Origin: Omphiscola glabra
Taxonomy: Eukaryota; Mollusca; Gastropoda; Lymnaeidae
DNA: 64,000 nucleotides
Direction: 5' to 3'
NCBI GenBank assembly: GCA_964017045.1
Contig: OZ024809.1
Span: forward strand, 8,021,012-8,085,011
Shown: positions 1 to 11,168 of the stretch, piece after piece
Layout of the letters: each line of letters begins with the position of its first letter
Position numbering within the stretch: the stretch's first letter is position 1
Made by a program: the position numbers and the translations under genes
The notes under the pieces: model-generated
The model's input: the letters and a program-made list of their open reading frames with translations, nothing else
Databases searched by the model: none
Told to the model about the DNA's origin: nothing

Positions 1-795
1 TGTATAGAAAGGGACACACATTAACGAATCAGTTTACAAATAGCAAACTCGCGTACTTAATAAAGAAATAAAAAATTGCAATCTCGGTTTTCTCTCTGAA
101 TGCATAGGGATTTCGTTGTATAGGTTGACTTAATATTTGTACACAGGACTCCAGGATATTGTGAAAACGTTTGTTAGTGACAATAATTATTGGAACAAAA
201 ATCAAAGTAACTATTAAGTCAAATTGTAAATTCTTGGGAAATCAATAACAAGTAAGTATGATTTTTAAAAACTTATTCTCACAGTAATTAAAGCCATTTA
301 GTGTTACTGCGGTATTTTAAATGATTTAAATCATAATTAAGTATAGTTTAGTAAGTATAGACTTGTTGGTCTTGACTTATACTTATACTTATTAGTAAGT
401 AAGTTACTGTAATCTGTAGTAGTGTAGTCTGTAGTGTTAGAACTTAACTTAGACTCCTTAGACTTATCACTTAGACTCAGAAAAAATTTACTTAGACATA
501 TAACATTACATTGGCAATGAAATAATTCAATCATTTGACTACACCTTCACTTAGCACTGCATTACATGAATGAAAATGGACTACACATAAATTTAAACTT
601 TGATTAATTTATTAAATAATTAAATAAAATGGTAAGAAAAAACACATTTCTGATTTCTTAGACTTAGATAGTAAATACTAACCCCTTTGCCTTTACTATG
701 GACTATGACCACTATTCAATATTATTGTGATTGTGACATTGAGTCACATTGTATGATTGTTCAATGTATGAATATTGAAAAGTGCAGTTCGGGTG
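1..795. other. AT-rich non-coding DNA
   Basis: No convincing exon is visible. The stretch is AT-rich, and around 350-520 it has a degenerate run of short cttatactta/gacttag-like words that resembles a decayed simple repeat. It ends at the left edge of the solo LTR. Confidence 0.4.
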
Positions 796-1342
796 TGTTA
801 CGAGGTAGGGCCGTTTTCTTTACGTACCCCCATTAGCCTAGACGTGTCAGATGACCAGTGTCCAGGAAGGGTCACATGTAGGTCAAGCCACGCCAACTAC
901 AGTAGCCTTCAGTAGCCTATAATTGCGCTATGTAGTCCGGTAACAGAAGGAGAGAGACAAGATGAGCCTAGGGATGCGTGACTAGCTGACCTTTGCAGTG
1001 ACTAGCTGACCGTTGCATTTGCTTAGTACTTGATAGGGCCATTCAATATTTAGTAGAAATAGTATTCCAGGAACTTAGATTAGTGATAGTATTAGTTTAT
1101 TTTACTGTGAGGTTTAGTTAGATTTAGTGTTAGACGTTAGACCTATATTCATTTCTTTATATGTAGATTTCATGTAGCTTTGTTCACATTCTATTCCATG
1201 TAATAAAGTACATTTATATAGAGCACTGATTGTCTTTATTTTAGCCAAAAGTGTGTCTAAAATCTACCTGTGTTAGCCCCTTTTCAAATCCCCTAGACCA
1301 CGAGCCTGTTCAAATTCATTGAACAAAATAGGGGGCGTAACA
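796..1342 (+). mobile_element. Probable solo LTR (547 bp)
   Basis: The segment starts with tgttacg and ends with cgtaaca, the TG...CA termini expected of an LTR, here with a 7-bp perfect inverted end. It is flanked by the 4-bp direct duplication ggtg (792-795 and 1343-1346). An AATAAA polyadenylation signal lies at 1202-1207, followed by a T-rich stretch, as expected inside an LTR and giving the + orientation. No gag/pol coding sequence adjoins it, so a solo LTR left by recombination is the simplest reading. A Ty3/gypsy-like origin is possible but not shown. Confidence 0.6.
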
Positions 1343-2040
1343 GGTGCATATATTATTTCTGATGGAATGGCATATTTTTGTGTGTAAACTTATGTCAATT
1401 ATGTGTATTCGTTATTAAATTTACTCCAGGTAATAATAGTTAGTTTAAGAAACACTAAATTGTACAGCACCAGCATTTCTTTTTATTTGATTTTTGCAGC
1501 CCCCAGTGGTACATAGACTATACTGTAGCATAAATATAAATGATCTCTGTATTCATTAAGCATTTTAAAAAAAATGTCACCTTCTATCCCAGATTTTTTC
1601 ACCGATATGTTTTGTCCAAAATGAAATTTTAAAACTGAAGGCATGTTCACAAAAATAATAAAATACTGTTGTTTTTTTTTACTTAATATTTAATAATATT
1701 ATTTCCCAAAATTTGTTTTTTCTTATACTTATATGAGGTGTATAAATATAATTCAAAACAAAGGGTGAATGGATCTAGACCAAACTTAGTAGATATTCAT
1801 ATACTCTTGATTATCCATATGCCATATTCAAATACCAGTAGTGAAGGGTAATGAACTCATAATTTTAATTTTTCCTTAAACTAGCCAATATACCCAGTGT
1901 CACACGGGATAGCATTAAGAAATGAACATTTCTTCAGAACTTTAGCTAACATTAAAATTAAGGGCCTGTAAAAAACACACCAACAAATTTAAAAAAAAAA
2001 TAATTTCTCCCCTAAAAAAACATTTGTAAAATACAATCTA
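1343..2040. other. AT-rich non-coding DNA
   Basis: Several A and T homopolymer runs and no open frame of note. No gene or element is recognised. Confidence 0.4.
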
Positions 2041-2580
2041 AAAGGGATCCCATTTCCCATTCGGGTCCCTTTCCTGTTGTGATCCCATTCCCCAGTACCA
2101 ATGAGATCCTGTTTCCTGATTCAGTACCCATCCAGGCGGGATCCCAATGGGATCACAGTTAACAAATGGGATCCCTTTCTCCAATGGGATTCCTTACCTG
2201 TTGGATCTTTTTCTTGGTGGGATCCCTTACCCGTTGGGATCCTGTTCTCTGTGGTATCCCCATTCCTGTTGGGATCCTGTTCTCGGATGAGATACACTTC
2301 CCCGATGTTATCACGTTCCCAATTTGATTCTGTTACAGGTGGGATCCAGTTCCTGGTTAGATCCCGTACCCATTGGTATCTGATCCTGTTATCCATAGGA
2401 TCCCATTCCTCGGTGGGATCCCATTCCCAGTGATATCCCATTCATGTTGGGATCTATTCTCTGTTGTGATACCAGGTGGGATCACGTTTTCTCAGTTGGA
2501 TCCCATTATGTGTCAGGATCCTGTTCCTCGTTGGGATCACATTCCCAGTTGGATCCTGTTCCCCAGTGGGATATAGTCTT
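2041..2580. repeat. Degenerate GGATCC-rich minisatellite
   Basis: An irregular tandem array built on a core like ttgggatcctgttccc (about 16-17 bp), repeated roughly 30 times with many substitutions. GGATCC recurs throughout. Open frames on both strands here are by-products of the repeat. Confidence 0.85.
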
Positions 2581-2589
2581 TATATGGTC

Positions 2590-2591
<2 letters not shown>

Positions 2592-2620
<29 letters not shown>
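2592..2620. repeat. (TA)n microsatellite
   Basis: About 14 perfect TA dinucleotides directly after the GGATCC array. Confidence 0.9.
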
Positions 2621-2622
<2 letters not shown>

Positions 2623-4286
2623 TATATTTTCACATTTGCCCATTTACTTATGGTAAAACATTATTAAAATGACAAAGTAAATGCTCATTTGATGTGATTT
2701 ACTAGTGTTTTGAATTTAGGACTGGCGTTTGTAAATTTCCCTGTAAAATATCATTTTAGCAAATTTAATTATTTTTGCATTGTTAACTTGAAAACGCAAT
2801 AGCAAAGTTTATTAAGGCGAGCACACAGTACACCACTGCAGTGTACCTGGAAAAACCTGCATACACCGCAGGTTGTTTATGTTAACATAAGAACAAGGGC
2901 AGGCTATCCAATACTTGAAAATCTTTTTGATAATAATGCTATTAAAAAGAATTTTTGGGTTAATATTGTAATACTCATACTATACTCTTGGTGTTGTAGT
3001 CTATTGATGAACAGCACTAAAATGATTGCGGTATATAACTCATCTGTTAGTTGAGGGCAGTTTTTGACCAACAATTTTCAAATATTTTTGTCGCAATTGA
3101 TCTAGCTGCAATCGCTGCACTGTATACTAAATTATGGCCAGTGTATGATTGCCTCCAGTCCTACCACACCAGATGCTGGTATCTAAATCTCCACGTATGT
3201 TTAGCTTGTGTACCCAGTATCTGGGTCAACATACAGCTACTGTTAAGTACATGTACACTAGCTGTAACTTGACATTGCTGCGCATTCAATGTACAAAATT
3301 TTATCAAAACTAGCACTGACCTGTGGATAAGTCGCTTCTACGCTTTTTAATGTTTACGACTAAAATTTCTTGACTTATACATCATGAGTATATATGATAA
3401 TTACAATTCCTTATCGTCTACACATCATGAGACATTTTATTTATGCCTTTGTCTGTATAGATTTTAATTAACAAATAAATAACCATATTCTTTGAATCTA
3501 AGCAATATATGTAGACTTCCTTTTTTTTAGAAAATGCTGTACAATTTGTGGTGAAATCGGAGTGTGACATTAGAATATTTATATTGTCCAGGGGCGTGCA
3601 ATTTGATGGAAATTGTTATAAAAGGGTGTGAGGGGAATTTTAATATCAAAATCTCCAAGGCCAAGTATTTACACCACAAATGCAGTCCCAAGTTCTTTTA
3701 TTTGCTAGGTGCACCGCCACGGTGCAGTCAAACACTTTGTTTAAGTAATTGTATGCATAATATTGAATATACTTACATAGGGGCCATTAAAATGATGTCA
3801 CATTATTTTTGCTAAATTTTTTACCCTCTCCCAGGTCCCTTTTTCCTACCATCACAGAAGAAAATTAGACACTCTCATCACACATCACAAGTAATACTTT
3901 TAAATATAAATAATAAAAACTGGTCTTTTGACTGCTATTATATAATGTTATTGTACTTTAAAAACCTTATCTGTTGATTGCTACTGTATAATGTTATTTT
4001 AGGTTAAAAATCTGTTCTCTTGACTGCTACTGTGTAATGAAATTTCCTGTCCAAAATTTCTGTCTAGAAAAAAAAAGTTTTGTTCAATTTGGCTTTGGGA
4101 ATCAGCTATCACTGTATGGATTCACCAAGTCAAAATACACATCCCTAATTGTTGATTTGAATTTAGAAGCAGAAATGTGGTGTGTTTTGAGCAGGGCTAA
4201 ATGCAAAGAAATAAAATCTGTCTTCACTTTTTATATTGTAAGTGGCTGGCTCATTTTTATTTTCATTTTTTTTTTATTCTTGGCAG
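2621..4286. other. Upstream region or 5' intron of golgin-45
   Basis: No other gene is seen. The region ends in a polypyrimidine tract and tggcag (AG at 4285-4286), a good splice acceptor 13 nt before the golgin-45 start codon. The 5' UTR is therefore probably split, and its first exon lies further left at a place I could not identify. Confidence 0.45.
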
Positions 4287-4299
4287 ATATCTGAACATA

Positions 4300-7200
4300 A
4301 TGTCAACCTACATCAAGCAAGAAAATGGGACCAAAGAAACTGTTCTTCTCAGACAGGCTTTACCAAAATACAATTTTCAACAGGCCCGTAAACTTCCCAA
4401 AGAAACTGTGGTGGATGGATCTCATTCTGAAAACACAAATAGAGAAGATGACCTTTTACAAACCCAGACTATATTTGGAATAAATTCTGAGCTTCTTAAA
4501 CCAAGCTGTTCCAGACCTGTTGCTGTAGTTGGGGCATCACACCATGTTATGCCCCAACCAGACACAGTAAATGATAAATTATTAACAGGACAACCAAATC
4601 TACTAGTCTTGCCCATGCCAGTTTCTCAGACTTACAATTCTGCCTCATTAAGACAGGCTTTAATTCCACAATCAAGAGAACACCAAACTGCTGAAAATCC
4701 GCTTCACAGAACAACTGTCACTGGTGATTTTGACAAAACTACTCCTTTTAAACCTCAAATGACCATTAGCCAGTCTGTAGACTTGCTACAATCTGAAAAC
4801 ATATCTTCTAGCCCTGTCATTGCTGCACACAGTCGAACTAATAATTCTTCAAGCCAAAATTCAACATCAGTTACTGTGGTTTCTAGTGATACACTATCTT
4901 CTGACAACATCACAAGATTGGAAAATGAAAATGATGACCTAAAAAAAGAATTGAAGATACAGCTCCAAGTTAACTCAGAACTTAAACGGCTGCTGGTAGC
5001 CTCAGTAGGGGAAGACCTTAGCCAAAGGGTAGAAAGACTTTGCAGGTAATTATGTGAAACATTTTTGTTGCACCTTCTGATTTGCCAGCAGCTTGTGTGT
5101 CATAGTAGAGGCTAATATCTCAACATAAAAGTAATTGTAGTAAAATTCAGTTACATATCTAAAAATAATAATCCAAGTATTTTTTAAGATGAATATCCAT
5201 TTTAAAAAAAGAATTCCCTTTCTTTGTGATGTATTTGCTCTTTAAGTCATTTGTACTACACATGTCCAGACATACACTATAGACCAGAGTTTCCCCAACC
5301 TGGGGTGCCATGTGACACTTCAGGGGATACAAGAAAAAGTTATTATATAAGTACAGAGAAGTCATAGAATTTTAAGTTATGATATCTATGTTTCTATTTT
5401 TTTTTCCTTTTGTAATTCAATAAACAAAATTAGAAGTGGATTTTCTGGATCTATATTTTCATTGCAGTCTGTTACATTTTTTGGGGTGTGAGTTGTAGGG
5501 GTGTGGAGTATCAAAAATTATGGGAAACCCTACTATAGTAGACTATAGGTCATTTTGTATTTCAATTTAAACACTTATTAGGACACGAACCTGATAAAAT
5601 ATGACGCTAGATTTTCAGGTTCTATACATTTTTTATTAATTTAGGCACAATGGAACTACAAAACTATTATAGATTTTTAATTAAAAGAATTTAAAAATAG
5701 TTTTTTAAAAATGTTTTGTAATGTATTTTCTACGTGTAGGGATCGAGCACAGCTCTCCATGGACATTGGTGGCTTCAGTAAGAAGCTTACTGAAGATTAT
5801 GAAAATCTTGATAAAGTTTCAATTCAGGCAGATATGTGGCGCAGCAAGTACTTGGCAGCACGGTAAGTCAAAACATTTTTTTTTTAAATAAAAATGTAAA
5901 CATATATTGCTTAATAACATGACTAAGGTTTTATTCATAATTTAAAAAAAAAATTATTTATTACTTTTAACATGATAATTATCTTATAATAAATATTTCC
6001 ATAAAGGTTAAAAAAATTATAAAATAATTTTGGAAGCTAAGAAATAAGAAGTGCATTTTTTATGAAACATTCAATTTTAAAAATATGATTGGTTTTTAAT
6101 TTAGTCTTTATGATGATACAACTTGGCGCATTAATGAGATACAGAAACTTCTTTATAATATACAACTATTACAAGGTTTTTAAATAGTTTTATGAACTGT
6201 AAAAAATGTAAAATTATAAAACGTTATTCTTTCCTAGTGTTATGATTGAAGAGCTTGGTAACGCCAGAGCTTACTACTCACTCCAGTGCCATGAATCTCA
6301 AGGTGCACTACAGCAGTTGTTAAATGAGAGACATGAACTCCGCACCAACCTCCTGGAGGCTTACAAGTAAGAACCATTAGATCAGTGGTTCTCGACTTTC
6401 CTAATGCAGCGACCCTTTAATACAGTCCCTCATGTTATGGTGACCCACAAGCAAAAAATTATTTCCGTTACTATCATAAATAGGTGTTTTCCGATGGTCT
6501 TAGGTGACCCCTGTGTAGTGTAAGGGTTAGCAAGCAACCCACAGGTTGAGAACCGCTGCATTAGTTTGTTAAATTCGAGACTTGAGCCACGCACCAACCA
6601 TTAGATTATTAAATGAGAGACATGAACCATGCACCAACCTCCTAGATGCTTACAAGTAAGAATAATTAGATTGTTAAATGAGAGATATGAGCTACCTACC
6701 ATACTCCTGGAGGGTACATGATGACTGAGACCAACATAATGACTGGTATCACAGTGTCATGTTAATTAGCTTATTCTGGGGCTAAAAAAATTTTCACATT
6801 GGATTATGGCTACATTTTAAAAACTTTGCTGGTAATGGATAAAAATTATTTTTATTATTTTCAAACATGTGTGGCATCCTTTTCTAATTGTAAACATTTA
6901 ACACTCTGACAACGCTTCATTTCATCTGACCAGGGTACTGCAACAAGTGAAAAGTGCCTTTGACCCCCTCAATTCCCAACGCTCGTCATCTCTGAGATCA
7001 ACCAATGTTTTGGAGCTGTCAAGATCATGTCAGCAGCTGGCAGAAGCCATGCGATTCAGACTACTTCCTGCTCATGTGGCTGTCAACATTGATGCTGACG
7101 TAACAGATGAACTGTGGTCTCATTCTGTAACACGGGCAGAACAGTTTGCACATGAAGTGAGTGCAACTCAAAATATTATTTAAATGCCGAGTCACAATTT

Positions 7201-10200
7201 CTTAGTGTTAGGACAAGACAAAATGCCGAGCAGACAAATCAAATAGAGAAATTAATTTATTGCTTTACCTCCATGCTAATATCTTAACTTTTTATTTTGC
7301 CTACCGGGTATGTTAAATATGGATGTCCCATTATCCAAACAGCTCTGATGTTCGAATTCGGCTACACTGTCGGATGTGCACATTGCAGGACTTTAAATGT
7401 TACCATGAATGGAATCGGCGATCCTTTTTTTTTTTGTTACCGTAGTTTAGCTTACTTAGTTAGTATAATACAATATGACCTCGACAAAATGAAAGGCAAG
7501 CGAAAACGATGATGAAGGATACACTTCTACTTCTACTGATAAATTTCAGATTCAACAAAAGAAGAAGAAAGTTTATCAGCTGATATTCTAGCTTGAATAT
7601 CAGACAAAATTGACTGAGTTGCGTTCTTCATAGAAGGGTCCATCATATGTGCACTGCACAATCTGCAAGTCGGACTTTCCATTAGCAATCGAGGACAAAA
7701 GGAGTCGTGTTGATTTAGGACAGTGGTTCTCAACCTGTGGGTCGCGACCCTTTGTGGTTCGCACGACCCTTTCCCCAGGGGTCGCCTAACAAAAGTAGCA
7801 ACGAAAATAATTTTGTGGTTAGGGGCCGCCACAACATGAGGAACTGAATAAAAGGGTCGCGGCATTAGGAAGTTTGAGAACAACTGATTTAAGAGATTAT
7901 GTGTATGTCGCGGGTCTAAATATTTAAATCTATATACTCAACACCACCACATTTTCATAACGACAGTTTGGGTTGGGGGAGGGGGGATGTTCCTTGACAG
8001 AAAGTATGTGCGTTATTAAAAAATTATACAATATTCATCCCAAAAGGCTGAAAGTCCAAAAATAGCATATTTATATCTCGAATGGTGTAAAAATACCACC
8101 CAATTTTTAGTAGGAAGTAACGTTGTGATGTTGTCAAGATGTATTTTCACAAAGGAACTCACTAGCTATACTTTTATAGTAGAGAAATTACAGAAGGTAC
8201 AGCGCGTGTGTGATGTATATTTCGTTTGGCTACGCCAGGGGTTATAAAATTGTTGTTTACCGGCGCCTATGCCTTATTAGGTTTTCCCCAGGCTCCTTGT
8301 GTGAAATTCTTACAAGTACACCTTGAAATAAGTTCCTTTTTAAAAACCATTTTCGTGCCTGTTGCTATTTGCCACATTCTCATGGCCCTGCCCAAGGGCA
8401 ATGGGCACCCAGGGTGATGTGGAGGATATTCTAAAAACCACTGGGCTGGTCGAATCACCAGTGGTGAATACCTGTGTCACACTGCATTAGGGGAATAGGT
8501 ATAGATGCCACATTGTATTAGGGGAATAGGTATAGATGCCACACTGTATAAGGGGAATAGGTATAGATGCCACACTGTATTAGGGGAATAGGTATAGATG
8601 CCACATTGTATTAGGGGGAATATGTATAGATGCCACATTGTATTAGGGGGAATAGGTATAGATGCCACATTGTATTAGGGGGAATATGTATAGATGCCAC
8701 ATTGTATTAGGGGGAATAGGTATAGATGCCACACTGTATTAGGGGAATAGGTATAGATGCCACACTGTATTAGGGGGAATAGGTATAGATGCCACACTGT
8801 ATTAGGGGAATAGGTATAGATGCCACACTGTATTAGGGGGAATAGGTATAGATGCCACACTGTATTAGGGGAATAGGTATAGATGCCACATTCTATTAGG
8901 GGAATATGTATAGATGCCACACTGTATTAGGGGAATAGGTAGAGATGCCACACTGTATTAGGGGAATAGGTATAGGGGAACAAAGTCAACTAGTAAATAA
9001 GAAAGTGGTCCCAAACGTTCTCTCCCTGCATTCAGCATCCAGCAGATAGAACAGACATTTTACCACAATTGAATTGAATTTTGTGCTCAATTGAATTTAT
9101 TGATATTGTGCATTAATTTTAAAAAATATTTTTCTGTTAGAGTTATTTATATGTAGACTCATCTGATGCCATGTTACTTTGATATGAGTAGACTCATCTG
9201 ATGCCATGTTACTTTGAAATGAGTAGACTTATCTGATGCCATGTAACTTTGATATGAGTAGACTCATCTGATGCCATGTTACTTTGATATGAGTAGACTC
9301 ATCTGGTGCCATGTTACTTTGATATGAGTAGACTCATCTGATGCCATGTTACTTTGATATGAGTAGACTCATCTGGTGCCATGTTACTTTGATATGAGTA
9401 GACTCATCTGGTGCCATGTTACTTTGATATGAGTAGACTCATCTGATGCCATGTTACTTTGAAATGAGTAGACTCATCTGATGCCATGTTACTTTGAAAT
9501 GAGTAGACTTATCTGATGCCATGTTACTTTGATATGAGTAGACTCATCTGGTGCCATGTTACTTTGATATGGGTAGACTCATCTGGTGCCATCGTTACGT
9601 ACTGTTATCAATATGGAGAAATTAATCTCTTATATTAGTGTATGGCTCATTCTTAAACAGTACACAACAAAAGAATATACCAAATGATAAATACAATAAC
9701 AAAGAATATGATACTCAAACCAGGGCTAATTACAATTAATAAGTTTTATTATGTTAATTATAATGAATTACAAAATCAAAAGAAATATAATTAAAACTAT
9801 TGACTTACAATATCCTGTTTGGCTGGTACAGTGGTGAATAAAGCACTATGTGCAAAAAGGTTACAATAATGAAACGAAATCTACAAACACACAGTAAACA
9901 AGCTCTGTTTTGTAGCAAAAATAACACATGCTCCTAGTATCTCGTGATAAAATGATCTTCTCCCCTGTCATTCAATTTATCGGCCTTATATAGTCGGTTT
10001 CTTTAGATGATTCCAGAAATAGACTGTACTCGCTTCCGGCCGCTTCCACTATTTTCTACAATATTCGAATCATGAAACAGGCCATGGATTTGTTAATTGT
10101 AGCCGAGGTCAAAGGGAGACTATAAATAGCACACCACCCTAATAATGGCGCAGTGCAGCCAAATTGGGTCAGACAGAGTTCACAGCCCCGGGAAATATGA

Positions 10201-10600
10201 CGTAAACAAACCACCTACGTAACACCTTGTTACTTTGATATGAGTCAACTCATCTGATGCCATGTTACTTTGATAGGTGTAGACACATCTAACATCTTAG
10301 AATACACATTTCTACTATTAGCTGAAAGTCATTAAATATGCCTGCAATGGTATATAATTAATTTTAGTTTGGACCACCTACTTAATTGTATTGTGCTCAT
10401 ATTAGATTTTTGTTACCATCCTACAGGTGCTCTCTCGGCCAATTGAACCAACTGGATCACTGCAGTCAGGATCCTCAAGACTTCTACCTGTAACTGGACC
10501 ACAAGATTCTCTTATTAAAAGATTTCACCCTCACACTCGACATGAAAATCTTACCCTCAACTGCTGTGAGAAGTGTCAAGGAGAAATCAGTGTTATCTGA
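4300..10600 (+). CDS. BLZF1: Golgin-45 (basic leucine zipper nuclear factor 1), complete, 5 coding exons
   Basis: Coding exons are 4300-5045, 5740-5862, 6238-6366, 6934-7156 and 10427-10600. All junctions are GT/AG, the frame stays open, and the total is 464 residues (human is about 400). The start is the ATG at 4300, just after a strong acceptor at 4286; the longer upstream frame reads through intron. Residues 1-200 are low-complexity and Ser/Thr/Gln-rich. Residues from about 204 form a coiled coil with the family hallmark ELKRLLVASVGEDL, continuing to about 340 (QADMWRSKYLAAR, LLNERHELRTNLLEAYK). The C-terminus RFHPHTRHENLTLNCCEKC plus QGEISVI is the most conserved part. In mammals golgin-45 is a Rab2 effector on medial Golgi cisternae that binds GRASP55 through a C-terminal PDZ ligand and a shared zinc site. 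Here C454-x2-C457 and the terminal SVI are intact, so the protein should be functional. The 3.3-kb intron 4 is full of repeats. Confidence 0.93.
5285..5532. mobile_element. Possible hAT-like non-autonomous element in golgin-45 intron 1
   Basis: The left end cagagtttccccaacctggg and the right end atgggaaaccct are imperfect inverted ends of the type found in hAT elements. The flanks ctatagac and ctatagta agree at 6 of 8 positions, a decayed 8-bp target duplication. The interior is AT-rich and non-coding. Confidence 0.4.
6317..6717 (+). repeat. Tandem duplication of the golgin-45 exon 3/intron 3 junction
   Basis: The last 50 nt of exon 3 plus its donor and about 16 nt of intron (6317-6382, about 66 bp) recur downstream in intron 3 as decayed copies at about 6566-6605, 6606-6670 and 6671-6717. 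The 6606 copy still translates as LLNERHEPCTNLLDAYK and keeps a gtaaga donor, against the real LLNERHELRTNLLEAYK. The SPIN-like element at 6383-6558 sits between the real junction and the first copy. The copies lack a convincing acceptor and are probably not spliced in. Confidence 0.85.
6383..6558. mobile_element. SPIN-like hAT non-autonomous element with target duplication
   Basis: Starts cagtggttctcgac and ends ggttgagaaccgctg, inverted ends of the SPIN-type hAT family. The interior has the diagnostic gtgttttccgatggtcttag. Flanks are cattagat and cattagtt (7 of 8), the 8-bp target duplication of hAT elements. At 176 bp it cannot encode a transposase. Confidence 0.85.
7157..7720. other. Golgin-45 intron 4, left part
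   Basis: No exon seen. Around 7630-7718 the + strand reads CTICKSDFPLAIEDKRSR in one frame, faintly like a zinc-finger remnant of a transposase, but it is short and unsupported by neighbouring sequence. Confidence 0.3.
7721..7886. mobile_element. SPIN-like hAT element, inverted copy, with target duplication
   Basis: Starts cagtggttctcaacctgtgg and ends tttgagaacaactg. The order of internal motifs is the reverse of the copy at 6383. Flanking 8-mers atttagga and atttaaga match at 7 of 8 positions. Confidence 0.8.
8478..8975. repeat. 31-32 bp minisatellite (about 16 copies)
   Basis: The unit contains gccacactgtattagggg followed by aataggtatagat. Copies differ by a 4G/5G run and a few substitutions. 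It lies in golgin-45 intron 4; its open frames are repeat artefacts. Confidence 0.95.
9150..10290. repeat. 35-bp minisatellite split by an insertion
   Basis: The unit contains gagtagactcatctgatgc then catgttactttgatat. About 12 copies occupy 9150-9592, and 1-2 more resume at 10225-10290 after a 632-bp insertion. It lies in golgin-45 intron 4. Confidence 0.93.
9593..10224. mobile_element. LTR-like insertion inside the 35-bp array
   Basis: This 632-bp non-repeat segment interrupts the array. Its ends, cgttacgta and tacgtaaca, form imperfect inverted termini resembling those of the solo LTR at 796-1342. The bordering 4-mers ccat and cctt correspond to a single ccat in an uninterrupted unit, so they look like a 4-bp target duplication with one change. 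A tataaatag box lies near 10123. It may be a diverged solo LTR; a DNA transposon is the alternative. Confidence 0.5.
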
Positions 10601-10617
10601 ACACATCAAAAGGCTAA

Positions 10618-11150
10618 ACACTTCTGATGTCATCCTGTCCTTGAGTTTGAAACACTCTGTATGTCATCCAATCCATTCAGTTCTGAACACTCTAGGTGTC
10701 ATCCAATCCTCAAGTGCTAAAAACTCTGGATGTCATCCAATCCTTAAGTTCTAAACAATCTGGGTGTCATCTGGATGTCATCCAATCCTTACATTATAAA
10801 CAATCTAGATGTCATCCAATCCTTAAGTTCTAAACAATCTTGATGCCATCCAATCCTCAAGTGCTAAACAATCTTGATGTCATCCAATCCTCAAGTGCTA
10901 AACACTCTGGATGTCATCCAATTCTTAAGTTCTAAACAATCTGGGTGTCATCTGGATGTCATCCAATCCTTACATTATAAACAATCTGGGTGTCATCCAT
11001 TCCTTAAGTTCTAAACAATCTAGATGCCATCCATTCCTTAAGTTCTAAACAATCTGGATGTCATCCAATCCTTATGTTCTAAACAATCTGGATGTTATCT
11101 GTCCTTAAGTTCTAAACAATCTGGCTGTCATCCAATCCTTAAACTCTAAA
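10618..11150 (+). repeat. About 34-bp minisatellite forming the golgin-45 3' UTR
   Basis: The unit contains aacaatctggatgtcatcca then atccttaagttcta, with about 16 imperfect copies. It begins fewer than 20 nt after the golgin-45 stop codon and ends just before a polyadenylation signal, so it should be transcribed as most of the 3' UTR. Confidence 0.9.
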
Positions 11151-11162
11151 CACAACTTAACC

Positions 11163-11168
11163 AATAAA
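11163..11168 (+). terminator. Candidate polyadenylation signal of golgin-45
   Basis: First AATAAA after the stop codon, about 560 nt downstream and directly after the 3' UTR array. Further AATAAA motifs near 11497 and 11725 could serve instead. Confidence 0.4.

Noticed and set aside
4201..4299. Upstream extension of golgin-45 by 33 codons
   Set aside because: It reads through a polypyrimidine tract and splice acceptor at 4286, so it is intron.
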